Positions 1 to 6,009 of a stretch of 6,299 bases of DNA are shown here, piece after piece (positions within the stretch are counted from its first letter, which is position 1; the number at the start of each line of letters is the position of its first letter). Both the position numbers and the translations under genes were made by a program. Source of the stretch: an uncultured Opitutaceae bacterium (lineage in GTDB: Bacteria; Verrucomicrobiota; Verrucomicrobiia; Opitutales; Opitutaceae); contig CAKZMS010000458.1 of NCBI GenBank assembly GCA_937128785.1, positions 1 through 6,299 of the forward strand, read 5' to 3'. The notes beneath the pieces were generated by a model. The model had not been told where the DNA came from, did not search any database, and worked only from the letters and a program-made list of their open reading frames with translations.

Positions 1-1
1 G

Positions 2-226
2 CCCGTGTATCTCACCGCAGCGCCCTACGGCTGGCCCGGGGTCATCTGGTTGAGCAGCGTGCTAGCGGTCGCCACTCTGGGCGGCATGCTGATGCTCTCG
101 GTGCTTACCTTTCGAGGCGTCGATCGATTGCAGTGGCCCTGGCTGCGAAATCCAAATCCCCGCCTGATTGGCGGCCTGCTGGCCGGCCTTGGCATCGCCA
201 CGGTCGCCCTGCCCCACGGACACTAA
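2..226 (+). CDS. C-terminal part of a polytopic membrane protein (possibly TauE/SafE or UreH-like)
   Basis: The reading frame is open from the window edge to a TAA at 224-226, giving 74 visible residues; the true start lies upstream. The fragment has two hydrophobic segments (about residues 12-36 and 54-70) joined by a basic, Trp- and Pro-containing loop (QWPWLRNPNPR), and it ends in LPHGH. Two helices separated by a short positive loop, with a Gly-rich last helix, resemble the C-terminus of TauE/SafE- or UreH-like transporters, but the fragment is too short to prove this. A GTG at position 5 could be read as a start, but a 73-residue two-helix protein with no ribosome-binding site in view is less likely than a truncated larger gene. 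The MerC-type protein downstream on the same strand makes a metal-transport role conceivable. I am confident that it is coding and membrane-bound, and unsure of the family. Confidence 0.55.
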   Translation, partial: PVYLTAAPYGWPGVIWLSSVLAVATLGGMLMLSVLTFRGVDRLQWPWLRNPNPRLIGGLLAGLGIATVALPHGH

Positions 227-400
227 GCCAACGAGGACTCGTGAACCTCGCTCCGAACGCACTCGAGAGAGCCTTGTGCGGGCGGGGATGGGGCGCAAAT
301 TTCAATTGGCGTGCCCCCTTGATGACTTTGCTAGACTGCGTGATATCAGACGGCTTGAGGCGAAGTTCTCTTGTCCAGACTCGCCTGTTCTCACCTTAAA
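227..400 (+). promoter_or_regulatory. Intergenic region with probable promoter of the MerC-type gene
   Basis: This 174-base non-coding stretch separates the membrane-protein fragment from the MerC-type gene. It contains an imperfect dyad at 293-312 (listed separately). Downstream of the dyad are weak sigma70-like elements: TTGATG at 319-324 with GATATC at 342-347 (17-base spacing), or alternatively an extended -10, TGCTAGACT, at 329-337. Neither is a strong consensus match. No convincing terminator with a T-run follows the upstream gene, so read-through from it is possible. Confidence 0.3.
293..312. repeat. Imperfect inverted repeat upstream of the MerC-type gene
   Basis: Two 9-base arms, GCGCAAATT and AATTGGCGT, flank a 2-base spacer and match as an inverted repeat at 7 of 9 positions. 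The element lies just upstream of the candidate -35 sequence at 319. An AT-rich centre with GC-rich flanks is the usual form of a dimeric-repressor operator. The same region can also form a 7-bp hairpin, including one G-U pair, between 290-296 and 311-317, so it could instead be a weak terminator of the upstream gene. It does not match any operator consensus that I can name with certainty. Confidence 0.3.
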
Positions 401-973
401 ATGTCCACCTCTGCCACCTCCGCAATTTTCTCCCGCAGCCAGTCCTGGCTCGATCACACGGCTATATTTCTGGCGGTGCTGTGTGGCATCCACTGCTTGG
501 CGACGCCCATTTTGTTGGTCGTCCTGCCACTGTTGGCCAACACCGTCTGGGTGAGCGAAAACTTTCATCTCGGCATGTCGCTGTTGGTATTCCCGACCTC
601 GCTGCTCGCCGCCTTCGCCGGGTGCCGCCGCCACCGCGACAAGTTCGTGGTGGGGTTTATTGTAGCGGGATTGGCCGTGCTATCCGTCGTGACGACCTCT
701 GAAGTGATGCATCAATTCTCAGGAACCGGACACGGCGGAGCGGAAACTGGTATGGCTCACGACAGCGCGGCGCACGACGAAGCAGCGAGTTGCGCCGCTT
801 GTTGTGCGGTTACCCCCGCGGAAGGCGCCACCGTGGCCTCCGCTGGATTCGGTTCGATTTTTACCGGCGAGGCTCTGCTGAATGCGCTAGGCGGTCTGCT
901 CCTGGTGATGGGGCATTTCCTCAACTTCATGCTCTGTCGACACCACAAGTGCGACCACAGCTGCGACGATTAA
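401..973 (+). CDS. MerC-domain membrane protein with His/Cys-rich loop
   Basis: This 190-residue inner-membrane protein has four predicted helices, at about residues 20-47, 57-75, 82-100 and 158-176. The first helix carries the CGIHC motif (Cys28, His31, Cys32) followed by Pro36, the typical signature of the MerC domain, and the last helix contains the GHFLN pattern also seen in the family. Proteins of this domain are linked to mercury or other metal uptake, but many members have no proven substrate. The segment between helices 3 and 4 (about 101-155) is unusually long and rich in possible ligands (His104, 111, 120 and 125; Cys131, 134 and 135). The C-terminus adds CRHHKCDHSC at 179-188. The length exceeds the usual 120-150 residues because of this loop. 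I chose the ATG at 401. A TTG at 371 in the same frame has a GAGG 10 bases upstream and would add 10 residues, so the start is uncertain. No other mer gene is visible. Confidence 0.8.
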   Translation: MSTSATSAIFSRSQSWLDHTAIFLAVLCGIHCLATPILLVVLPLLANTVWVSENFHLGMSLLVFPTSLLAAFAGCRRHRDKFVVGFIVAGLAVLSVVTTSEVMHQFSGTGHGGAETGMAHDSAAHDEAASCAACCAVTPAEGATVASAGFGSIFTGEALLNALGGLLLVMGHFLNFMLCRHHKCDHSCDD

Positions 974-977
974 TCTG

Positions 978-1001
978 ACTCGCTCAGCTCACTGAGCGAG
1001 T
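978..1001. terminator. Perfect hairpin between convergent genes, probable bidirectional terminator
   Basis: ACTCGCTCAG at 978-987 and CTGAGCGAGT at 992-1001 form a perfect 10-bp stem with a 4-base loop (988-991), and a G-U pair can extend it. It starts 4 bases after the MerC-type stop codon, and on the opposite strand it spans the stop codon of the AttH-type gene (989-991), so one arm is coding for that gene. Neither side is followed by a strong T-run: the minus-strand side has only a short AT-rich stretch and the plus-strand side is G-rich. Termination efficiency and Rho-independence are therefore uncertain. The position between two convergent genes is the best support for a terminator role. 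Confidence 0.65.
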
Positions 1002-2137
1002 TGGGCGGCCAGACCCCCGCCATAGCCGGCGAGTTCGAGGTAAGCCAACCCGATGCGGTCGCCGTTTTCGTCAAGCACTTCGCAGGCGCCTTCCCAGTAA
1101 GGATTTTCGGCGCGGTTGCCACGGAACTCCTGTTCGTCGAGGAGCGGCCGTAACCGGTAGGTGCGAATGATATCCGTGTCCGGATGCCGGGCCACAATAT
1201 CGACGCTGGTGGGGTAAGTCAGTCCGGTGTCGTCGCTGGTCCACGCGTCGATTTCGCGCCACTCAAATCTGTCGGCATACACGTAACTCACCTCGCCCGC
1301 TTCATCGATCCAGTAGCAGGCCGACCACGGGTCCATGCCACCGTCATTTTCGCGGAGGCGGTAGGCTTTCACCTCCGTGCCGTCGTCCAACTGAATCGCC
1401 GTCCAGTCCCAACCCGCGAGGTTGCTGCCCAATTGGCTGGAGGAGATTTCATGATCCATCCACGCGACACCTTCGACCGCGGTCGCTTCGCCATTCCGCC
1501 ACAGCTGCCCCCTCACGGCCTTTCGCGAATAGCTCCAATACCAACTCACTGCCGCCGGGTCGGCCCCTTTGCGACTCAGTCCCCGGTCGCCAAAGCTCAC
1601 CATCGGTTTCGTCGGCGTCAGCGTGAGTTCGAGACGACTGTCATCTGGGTAGGACACCGTCATCGAAAACCCGCCCTGACCGTTCTCCATTGCCATGATC
1701 GGACCGGCCGCCAAATCCAGTTGCCCCTCCGCGCTGTGGGCCTGCCAGCCCCCACGGTAAATGCGCTCCACATGGGTGTAACGCCCGGCGGTCAAATCGC
1801 TGAGCCCGGCGTGGCTCATGAACAACTGGTCGTCGCCGCACTGAGCCGTGTCTTCCGCGTCGCCCGCGTCCGGTCCGGCCGCGCGCCGAAAGACCGTGGA
1901 TTGAAACCCAAATTGTTCGTCGGTTTCAGCCGCCCGTAGGTGCCCCACCCAATACCACCACTCAATCGCGTAGGCCGGGTAAGAGCCGTGAGCCGCCGGA
2001 ATCTCCGGCACGACATCCGGCCGCGGCACGGGGAAGTTTCGCTCGGTGGTAAGCGGCGGCTCGATCCATGGATTGGGCTCAGCCTGCGCACTCACGAACG
2101 TCCCGATCAAAACGAGAATAGTAAGCCACTTCTTCAT
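989..2137 (-). CDS. AttH-type secreted lipocalin-like protein (CrtC/AttH family)
   Basis: This 382-residue protein has a clear signal peptide: a KK start, a hydrophobic core at residues 4-15 and a predicted signal peptidase I cut after AQA at 17-19. There is no lipobox cysteine, so the mature protein is probably soluble in the periplasm. The family is recognised by EWWYWVGHL (59-67), SHAGLSDL (108-115), SWYWSYS (198-204), the AWMDHE and GWDW regions (225-245), YWEGA (347-351) and LAYLELAGY (364-372). These are hallmarks of the CrtC/AttH group of tandem lipocalin-like beta-barrels, often named 'predicted secreted hydrolase' or 'carotenoid 1,2-hydratase'. Enzyme activity is not implied here, because no carotenoid genes are nearby; a carrier for a hydrophobic ligand is the likelier role. 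The ATG at 2137 overlaps the permease stop as ATGA and has a strong ribosome-binding site (GGAGGGG) 6 bases upstream. The gene ends inside the convergent hairpin. Confidence 0.85.
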   Translation of the reverse strand: MKKWLTILVLIGTFVSAQAEPNPWIEPPLTTERNFPVPRPDVVPEIPAAHGSYPAYAIEWWYWVGHLRAAETDEQFGFQSTVFRRAAGPDAGDAEDTAQCGDDQLFMSHAGLSDLTAGRYTHVERIYRGGWQAHSAEGQLDLAAGPIMAMENGQGGFSMTVSYPDDSRLELTLTPTKPMVSFGDRGLSRKGADPAAVSWYWSYSRKAVRGQLWRNGEATAVEGVAWMDHEISSSQLGSNLAGWDWTAIQLDDGTEVKAYRLRENDGGMDPWSACYWIDEAGEVSYVYADRFEWREIDAWTSDDTGLTYPTSVDIVARHPDTDIIRTYRLRPLLDEQEFRGNRAENPYWEGACEVLDENGDRIGLAYLELAGYGGGLAAQLAQ

Positions 2138-4728
2138 GACAGTCCCCTCCGATGCCAAGCCCCGGTGAGCGCTCCGGCAAGAAAGCCAAAAACAACCAGA
2201 CTCGCGCCCAGCCCCAGAAATGCGCCAACCGGGAGGTGCCAGACCAACGTCCAGCCAAACGACTGGACGTTGATGACGTAGATTAGGAGCCAGCCCAAAC
2301 AGAGTCCCACAAACGTGCCGCTTAACCAAGCCGCCAGCGCAATGCCGGCACCTTCGACGCCAGCCGTTAAAGCAAAACTCTTCGCCGGGAATCCAATCCT
2401 CCGCAGCGTCGCCCAGGTCCCCGCCGATTCGGCGAACAGGGAAAACAGACCGAGCGCAAGTCCCACAATCGCCACCGTCAATCCGATCCCGTTCAGCGCC
2501 GAAGTGACCCGAAAGGTCTGTTCAAATATTCCCAAGGCCAGGGTCCTCAGTTCCTGCGCATTGCGAATTTCGAGTCCGGGAAAACGCAACCGCAGGGCGT
2601 CACGCACCACATTGGCATCGGTGCCCGGCTGCAGGTAGAGGCTGGTGTTGATCGCCCGGTCCGCCTGTATCCACTGCTTCCATACTTCAGCCGCGATGAC
2701 CGCGGAGCCAAATTCATTGCCGTAATCCGCGTAGATGCCGATCGGGGTGACGTCCCGAGATCCGGTGGGCGTCGCCAGGGTGATCTTGCCGCCCTCCATC
2801 AGGTCAAAGCGGCGGGCAAAGGTTTCGCTGATGAACGCCGGTTGGGCGTCGGCCGCGGGTGCCAAGGCCCCGGGATCCTTGATCCAGATTTGCGCCACCC
2901 GCCCCGACCACGCCCCCAGATCCACGCCTCCCAAATACGTGCGACCCGACGGCGCCCCCACCGGGCTGATGTAAAGCGTGTCGGCGAATGTCACGGCGGG
3001 ACCCGTGGTGACCGCCTGTAGGACTTCAGGCGCAATGCCATTGACCGCGGAGGCCCCGCCGGCGGTGCGCTCGGAGACGTAGAGTTCGGCCTGAAAACGC
3101 ACATCAAACCACCGCTCAATCGAAACGCGGAAGCTGCCCACCATCTGCACCATGCCGGTGACCATCGCGACCGCGACGACCAATCCCGCCACCGCCAACC
3201 GATGGCGGCTCGAGCCGTCAGCAAGTCGACTCAGCGCCAATTTGGTGGCCGCGCCGACCGCGACGCGTTGGCATGCCCGGGCGATCCATACCAACGTCTG
3301 CCCCGACAGCAAAGCCGCCCCGATGATTCCACATCCGGCCGCCAGAAACCCGCCAAGCGGCAAGCGCGCGCCACCCGCCAAGGGCAGAGGCGGCAGCAGC
3401 AGGCAAAGCAAACCCGCCCCCACCAAGGCCAAACCCGTCCACGGACGCCGCAGCCACACAAATCCCGGCGACCAATCGCCTCGCGAAAGGATCTGAGCCG
3501 GGGGAGTAAACATCGCGTCCCGCGCCGGCAACAGGCCCGCGAACAGACTGAAACCAATGCCGACCGCCAATCCGGTCGCGATATCCACCCCGCTCATCCG
3601 AATCGCTTCCACCGAGGTCGCGAAGTAGAGCGCGTTGACGGTATCGGCCAGCAGGTGAACCGCGCCTGAGGCCAGCAGGACCCCCACGCCGAGTCCGAGG
3701 ATCGAACCCAAGGTGCCGATGAGCAGCGACTCCAGCATGAGCGTGAGAAACAGCGCGCGCTGGCCTACCCCCAGACTCTTCAGGGTCGCGAGTTCCGCGC
3801 GCCGTCGCACCACCGCCGTGTCGAGGGCCTGCAAAATCAAGTAAGCTCCCACCAGGATGGCAATCAGCGACAGGATGGTGAGGTTGAGTCGAAACGCGGC
3901 GGTCATGTCCGCACGTTCCGCGATGCGCTCCGCCGCCGCCCGGAAGACCAGGCCCTCCGGGAGCAGGGCCCGCACGCGGTCCTCGATTTCCGCCATGCGC
4001 GCCGGACTTTGGCGCGCGGCTCGATCATTAACCACCGCTTCAATACGGTCGATCTCGCCGACCCGGGTGAGAATGGCCTGTGCCGCGGGCAAGTCGGCAA
4101 TCAAAAGATCCTCCGGCACAGGATTGTCGGCGTCGCCCAGCATGCCGGCGACTTCCAGTTCGTGCATCCGCCCCCCCACGGCCCCGCGCAATGAGTCACC
4201 CACCTTCAACCCGGAGTCGGCCGCCAAGGATGAGGAAATCCAGACGCGCGGGGCCGCTCCCACCCAATCGTTCCAACGCGACTCCGCCTGCCCAAAGGCG
4301 AACTCCCGATCGATGAACGTTGGCAGGTTGGCCACCGCGACGAGATCGAGCCCGATCAGGCGGAGCAATCGTTGCGGTTCACCATCGGCCGAGACCTGCG
4401 TGAACGGACCTTCGATGACCGGTAGCAGATGCCAGTCGGGCTGACGACTCAGCGGGGCCAAACCGGGGAGCTGGGTCTCGCGGATGGGCCCGGCCGGCGC
4501 CTCGATCAAAAAGTCGCTGCGGCCGGAAATCGCTTCATTGAACAGTCCAAAATTCGCCGTGGCGGCCCGACTGGCCTGGCGGATGCCGTTGAGTGAACCA
4601 ACGCCCAAGGCGACGATGGCGATGATCAGCAGGTAACTCCCCTTCGCCTGCCCCCAATGCCGCAACGTGCTCTTGGTCAGCAGCGCGAATGCGACTCGCC
4701 AGATCGGAGATGACACGAAGGACGGCAT
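2134..4728 (-). CDS. Large ABC transporter permease with two FtsX-type units
   Basis: This 864-residue inner-membrane protein has a predicted topology of about ten helices. Helix 1 is at about 31-50, followed by an extracytoplasmic MacB-like domain (about 51-275), helices at about 282-302, 329-358 and 380-400, and a two-helix linker (431-450, 458-478). A second unit then follows with a helix at 510-530, a second extracytoplasmic domain (about 535-740) and helices at about 744-766, 788-821 and 833-855. The segment RRRAELATLKSLG (308-320) is the typical cytoplasmic coupling region of FtsX permeases; ATLRRIGFP in the second unit (about 773-781) corresponds to it. Such permeases use ATP to move or extract lipids or lipoproteins rather than to pump small solutes across the membrane. 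I chose the ATG at 4728, which overlaps the ATPase stop by one base (TAATG). An upstream in-frame start at 4791 would lie inside the ATPase gene and add an unlikely Arg-rich 21-residue tail. The substrate is unknown. Confidence 0.88.
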   Translation of the reverse strand: MPSFVSSPIWRVAFALLTKSTLRHWGQAKGSYLLIIAIVALGVGSLNGIRQASRAATANFGLFNEAISGRSDFLIEAPAGPIRETQLPGLAPLSRQPDWHLLPVIEGPFTQVSADGEPQRLLRLIGLDLVAVANLPTFIDREFAFGQAESRWNDWVGAAPRVWISSSLAADSGLKVGDSLRGAVGGRMHELEVAGMLGDADNPVPEDLLIADLPAAQAILTRVGEIDRIEAVVNDRAARQSPARMAEIEDRVRALLPEGLVFRAAAERIAERADMTAAFRLNLTILSLIAILVGAYLILQALDTAVVRRRAELATLKSLGVGQRALFLTLMLESLLIGTLGSILGLGVGVLLASGAVHLLADTVNALYFATSVEAIRMSGVDIATGLAVGIGFSLFAGLLPARDAMFTPPAQILSRGDWSPGFVWLRRPWTGLALVGAGLLCLLLPPLPLAGGARLPLGGFLAAGCGIIGAALLSGQTLVWIARACQRVAVGAATKLALSRLADGSSRHRLAVAGLVVAVAMVTGMVQMVGSFRVSIERWFDVRFQAELYVSERTAGGASAVNGIAPEVLQAVTTGPAVTFADTLYISPVGAPSGRTYLGGVDLGAWSGRVAQIWIKDPGALAPAADAQPAFISETFARRFDLMEGGKITLATPTGSRDVTPIGIYADYGNEFGSAVIAAEVWKQWIQADRAINTSLYLQPGTDANVVRDALRLRFPGLEIRNAQELRTLALGIFEQTFRVTSALNGIGLTVAIVGLALGLFSLFAESAGTWATLRRIGFPAKSFALTAGVEGAGIALAAWLSGTFVGLCLGWLLIYVINVQSFGWTLVWHLPVGAFLGLGASLVVFGFLAGALTGAWHRRGLS
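2144..2150 (-). promoter_or_regulatory. Strong ribosome-binding site of the AttH-type gene
   Basis: On the minus strand GGAGGGG lies 6 bases before the ATG at 2137. It is embedded in the last codons of the permease gene (encoding part of RRGLS). It fixes the start of the AttH-type protein at the signal-peptide methionine and suggests efficient translation in addition to ATGA coupling. Confidence 0.75.
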
Positions 4729-5450
4729 TAATCGGGTTTCGCGATCCGCCCGTCGTGCAGACGCACCGTGCGGTGACAGATCCGGGCGCAATCCGTGTCG
4801 TGAGTCACGAGCAGCAAGGCGATATTCAGTTCATCGGAAATGGTCTGCAGAAGTTCCAGTACCTGATCGCCGATCACGGAGTCGAGGCTGCCGGTGGGTT
4901 CGTCGGCGAGCACCAGCCGCGGTGAATTCATCACCGCCCGCGCCAGCGCCACCCGCTGACGTTCTCCCCCGCTCAACGCGTCGGGCAGGTGCTCAGCGCG
5001 GTGGCTCATGCCGACCTGATCGAGCAGGGCCCCGGCGCGCTCCCGGCGCTCCCGGGCGGCAAGGCCGATCAACTGTCCCGGAAACTCGACGTTCTCCCGC
5101 GCCGTGAGGGTGGGCAACAGGTGGAACGACTGAAACACGTAGCCAATGGATTCCCGCCGCGTGCGCTCCAGCTCAGCCGCATTCATCTTCGTTAGGTCGG
5201 CGCCGCTGATCAGGATCTGGCCAGCGTCGGCAGGTTCGATGCCGCAGATACAGTTGAGCAAAGTTGATTTACCGCTGCCACTGGGACCCATCAGGGCGAC
5301 CCGCTCGCCGGGCTGCACATCGAGATCAACCCCATGCAACACCTCGACCGCGCCGTATGACTTGCGCAATTGATTCACGGCGAGCGCGCCCGTCGTTCCG
5401 TCCGGCGGGTCATTAGGTTCGGGCGCTGAGCGCGTGGCAGTCGTGGTCAT
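4728..5450 (-). CDS. ABC transporter ATP-binding protein, LolD/MacB type
   Basis: This 240-residue cytoplasmic ATPase drives the neighbouring FtsX-type permease. All nucleotide-binding motifs look intact: Walker [10 protein letters not shown] (55-63), Q-loop Gln107 in [10 protein letters not shown], signature [14 protein letters not shown] (159-172), Walker [13 protein letters not shown] (179-190) with Glu184, and the switch His217. The [17 protein letters not shown] and DEPTGSLD sequences are typical of the LolD/MacB/FtsE subfamily. The first 23 or so residues are polar, Pro-rich and probably disordered. The ATG at 5450 is favoured because GGGGTGA lies 7 bases upstream. A TTG at 5531 in the same frame would add a hydrophobic N-terminal stretch not expected for this family. 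It is the first gene of the operon, and its TAA overlaps the permease ATG by one base. Confidence 0.93.
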   Translation of the reverse strand: MTTTATRSAPEPNDPPDGTTGALAVNQLRKSYGAVEVLHGVDLDVQPGERVALMGPSGSGKSTLLNCICGIEPADAGQILISGADLTKMNAAELERTRRESIGYVFQSFHLLPTLTARENVEFPGQLIGLAARERRERAGALLDQVGMSHRAEHLPDALSGGERQRVALARAVMNSPRLVLADEPTGSLDSVIGDQVLELLQTISDELNIALLLVTHDTDCARICHRTVRLHDGRIAKPD

Positions 5451-5627
5451 AAGGCGTTCACCCCGCCCGCAAGGCAGGCTTGCACCGCAGACGAGGAGGG
5501 CCAAACAGGCGACGAGATCGGCGGAGAGCAAGTTGAGGGGGCAGGTTGTTCCTCCGCCGCGAAGAAAGCGTAGTTTTTGAAAATCGGTTTTGCGCCCGGA
5601 CCCGGAACGCGCTCACGGTAGCGGGCT
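5451..5627. promoter_or_regulatory. Divergent intergenic region between the ABC operon and the DUF3127 gene
   Basis: These 177 bases must hold the promoters of both the leftward ABC operon and the rightward DUF3127 gene. On the minus strand a ribosome-binding-like GGGGTGA (5458-5464) serves the ATPase gene. AT-rich sequence is concentrated at 5571-5590 (TAGTTTTTGAAAATCGGTTT), the most likely place for polymerase contact, but I find no pair of -35 and -10 boxes that I would call with confidence. A short 5-bp hairpin (GCAAG and CTTGC arms near 5469-5483) lies in the leader of the ABC operon and is probably incidental. No operator consensus is recognised. Confidence 0.4.
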
Positions 5628-5987
5628 ATGTTCGATATTTCCGGCACCATTAAGAAAATTTTCGAGGAGCAGACGTTTGGCAGCGGCTTCAACAAGCGTG
5701 AATTCGTGCTCACCACGTCCGCGGAACGTTACCCGCAGGACATCAAATTTGAACTCGTGAAGGACAAGGTCAGCCTGCTCGAGCCCCTCCAAGAGGGCGA
5801 CAAGATCAAGGTCTTCTTCGATATCCGCGGCCGCGAATGGAAGGAGAACTACTACGTGAATCTCAACGCCTGGAAAATCGAGAATGTCGGCGGTGGCGGC
5901 GACGGTGCCCCGGCCGCCGAGGATGGACCTCCCCTGCGCGAACCCGAAATGGGTGCCGGCGAAGTCGAGGACGAACCGCCGTTCTGA
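5628..5987 (+). CDS. DUF3127 family protein with SSB-like acidic C-terminal tip
   Basis: This 119-residue protein has no signal peptide or membrane segment and is presumably cytoplasmic. Residues 1-86 match the DUF3127 pattern as I know it: an [11 protein letters not shown] start, the KREFVLTT strand, YPQDIKFEL, a [15 protein letters not shown] centre and a closing LNAWKIE. The family is thought to adopt an OB-like fold related to single-stranded-DNA-binding proteins, but its function is not established. A Gly/Ala/Pro-rich linker (about 89-103) is followed by an acidic tail ending in EVEDEPPF. This resembles the acidic tip ending in Pro-Phe with which SSB recruits repair and replication proteins. 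The ATG at 5628 begins directly with the conserved domain; no good Shine-Dalgarno sequence precedes it. The phosphatase gene follows after 22 bases, so the two may share a transcript, without an obvious functional link. Confidence 0.85.
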   Translation: MFDISGTIKKIFEEQTFGSGFNKREFVLTTSAERYPQDIKFELVKDKVSLLEPLQEGDKIKVFFDIRGREWKENYYVNLNAWKIENVGGGGDGAPAAEDGPPLREPEMGAGEVEDEPPF

Positions 5988-6009
5988 TCGACGGATTATC
6001 CGCCTCCCC

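Noticed and set aside
1184..1939. Long plus-strand open frame of 251 codons opposite the AttH-type gene
   Set aside because: It is antisense to a well-supported gene, and its Arg/Pro/His-rich translation shows no domain. It is explained by the high GC content of the true gene's third codon positions.
2138..2329. N-terminal extension of the AttH-type protein to an upstream start
   Set aside because: It would lie inside the permease gene and bury the signal peptide internally. The ATG at 2137 has both a strong ribosome-binding site and a signal peptide.
3202..3669. Plus-strand Arg/Gln-rich open frame
   Set aside because: It lies entirely antisense to membrane segments of the permease; the composition is an artefact of the complementary codons.
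3857..4444. Plus-strand open frame of 195 codons opposite the permease gene
   Set aside because: The Ser/Arg/Ala-rich, low-complexity translation without motif is typical of a shadow frame in GC-rich DNA.
5451..5531. N-terminal extension of the ATPase from a TTG start, giving a hydrophobic leader
   Set aside because: ATPases of this family are cytoplasmic and have no hydrophobic leader. The ATG at 5450 has a suitable ribosome-binding-like sequence.
5447..5716. Minus-strand open frame whose TGA overlaps the ATPase ATG, a possible leader peptide
   Set aside because: It begins antisense to the DUF3127 coding region, has no recognisable domain or ribosome-binding site, and the ATGA overlap is likely to be chance. 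A short leader peptide cannot be excluded but is not supported.
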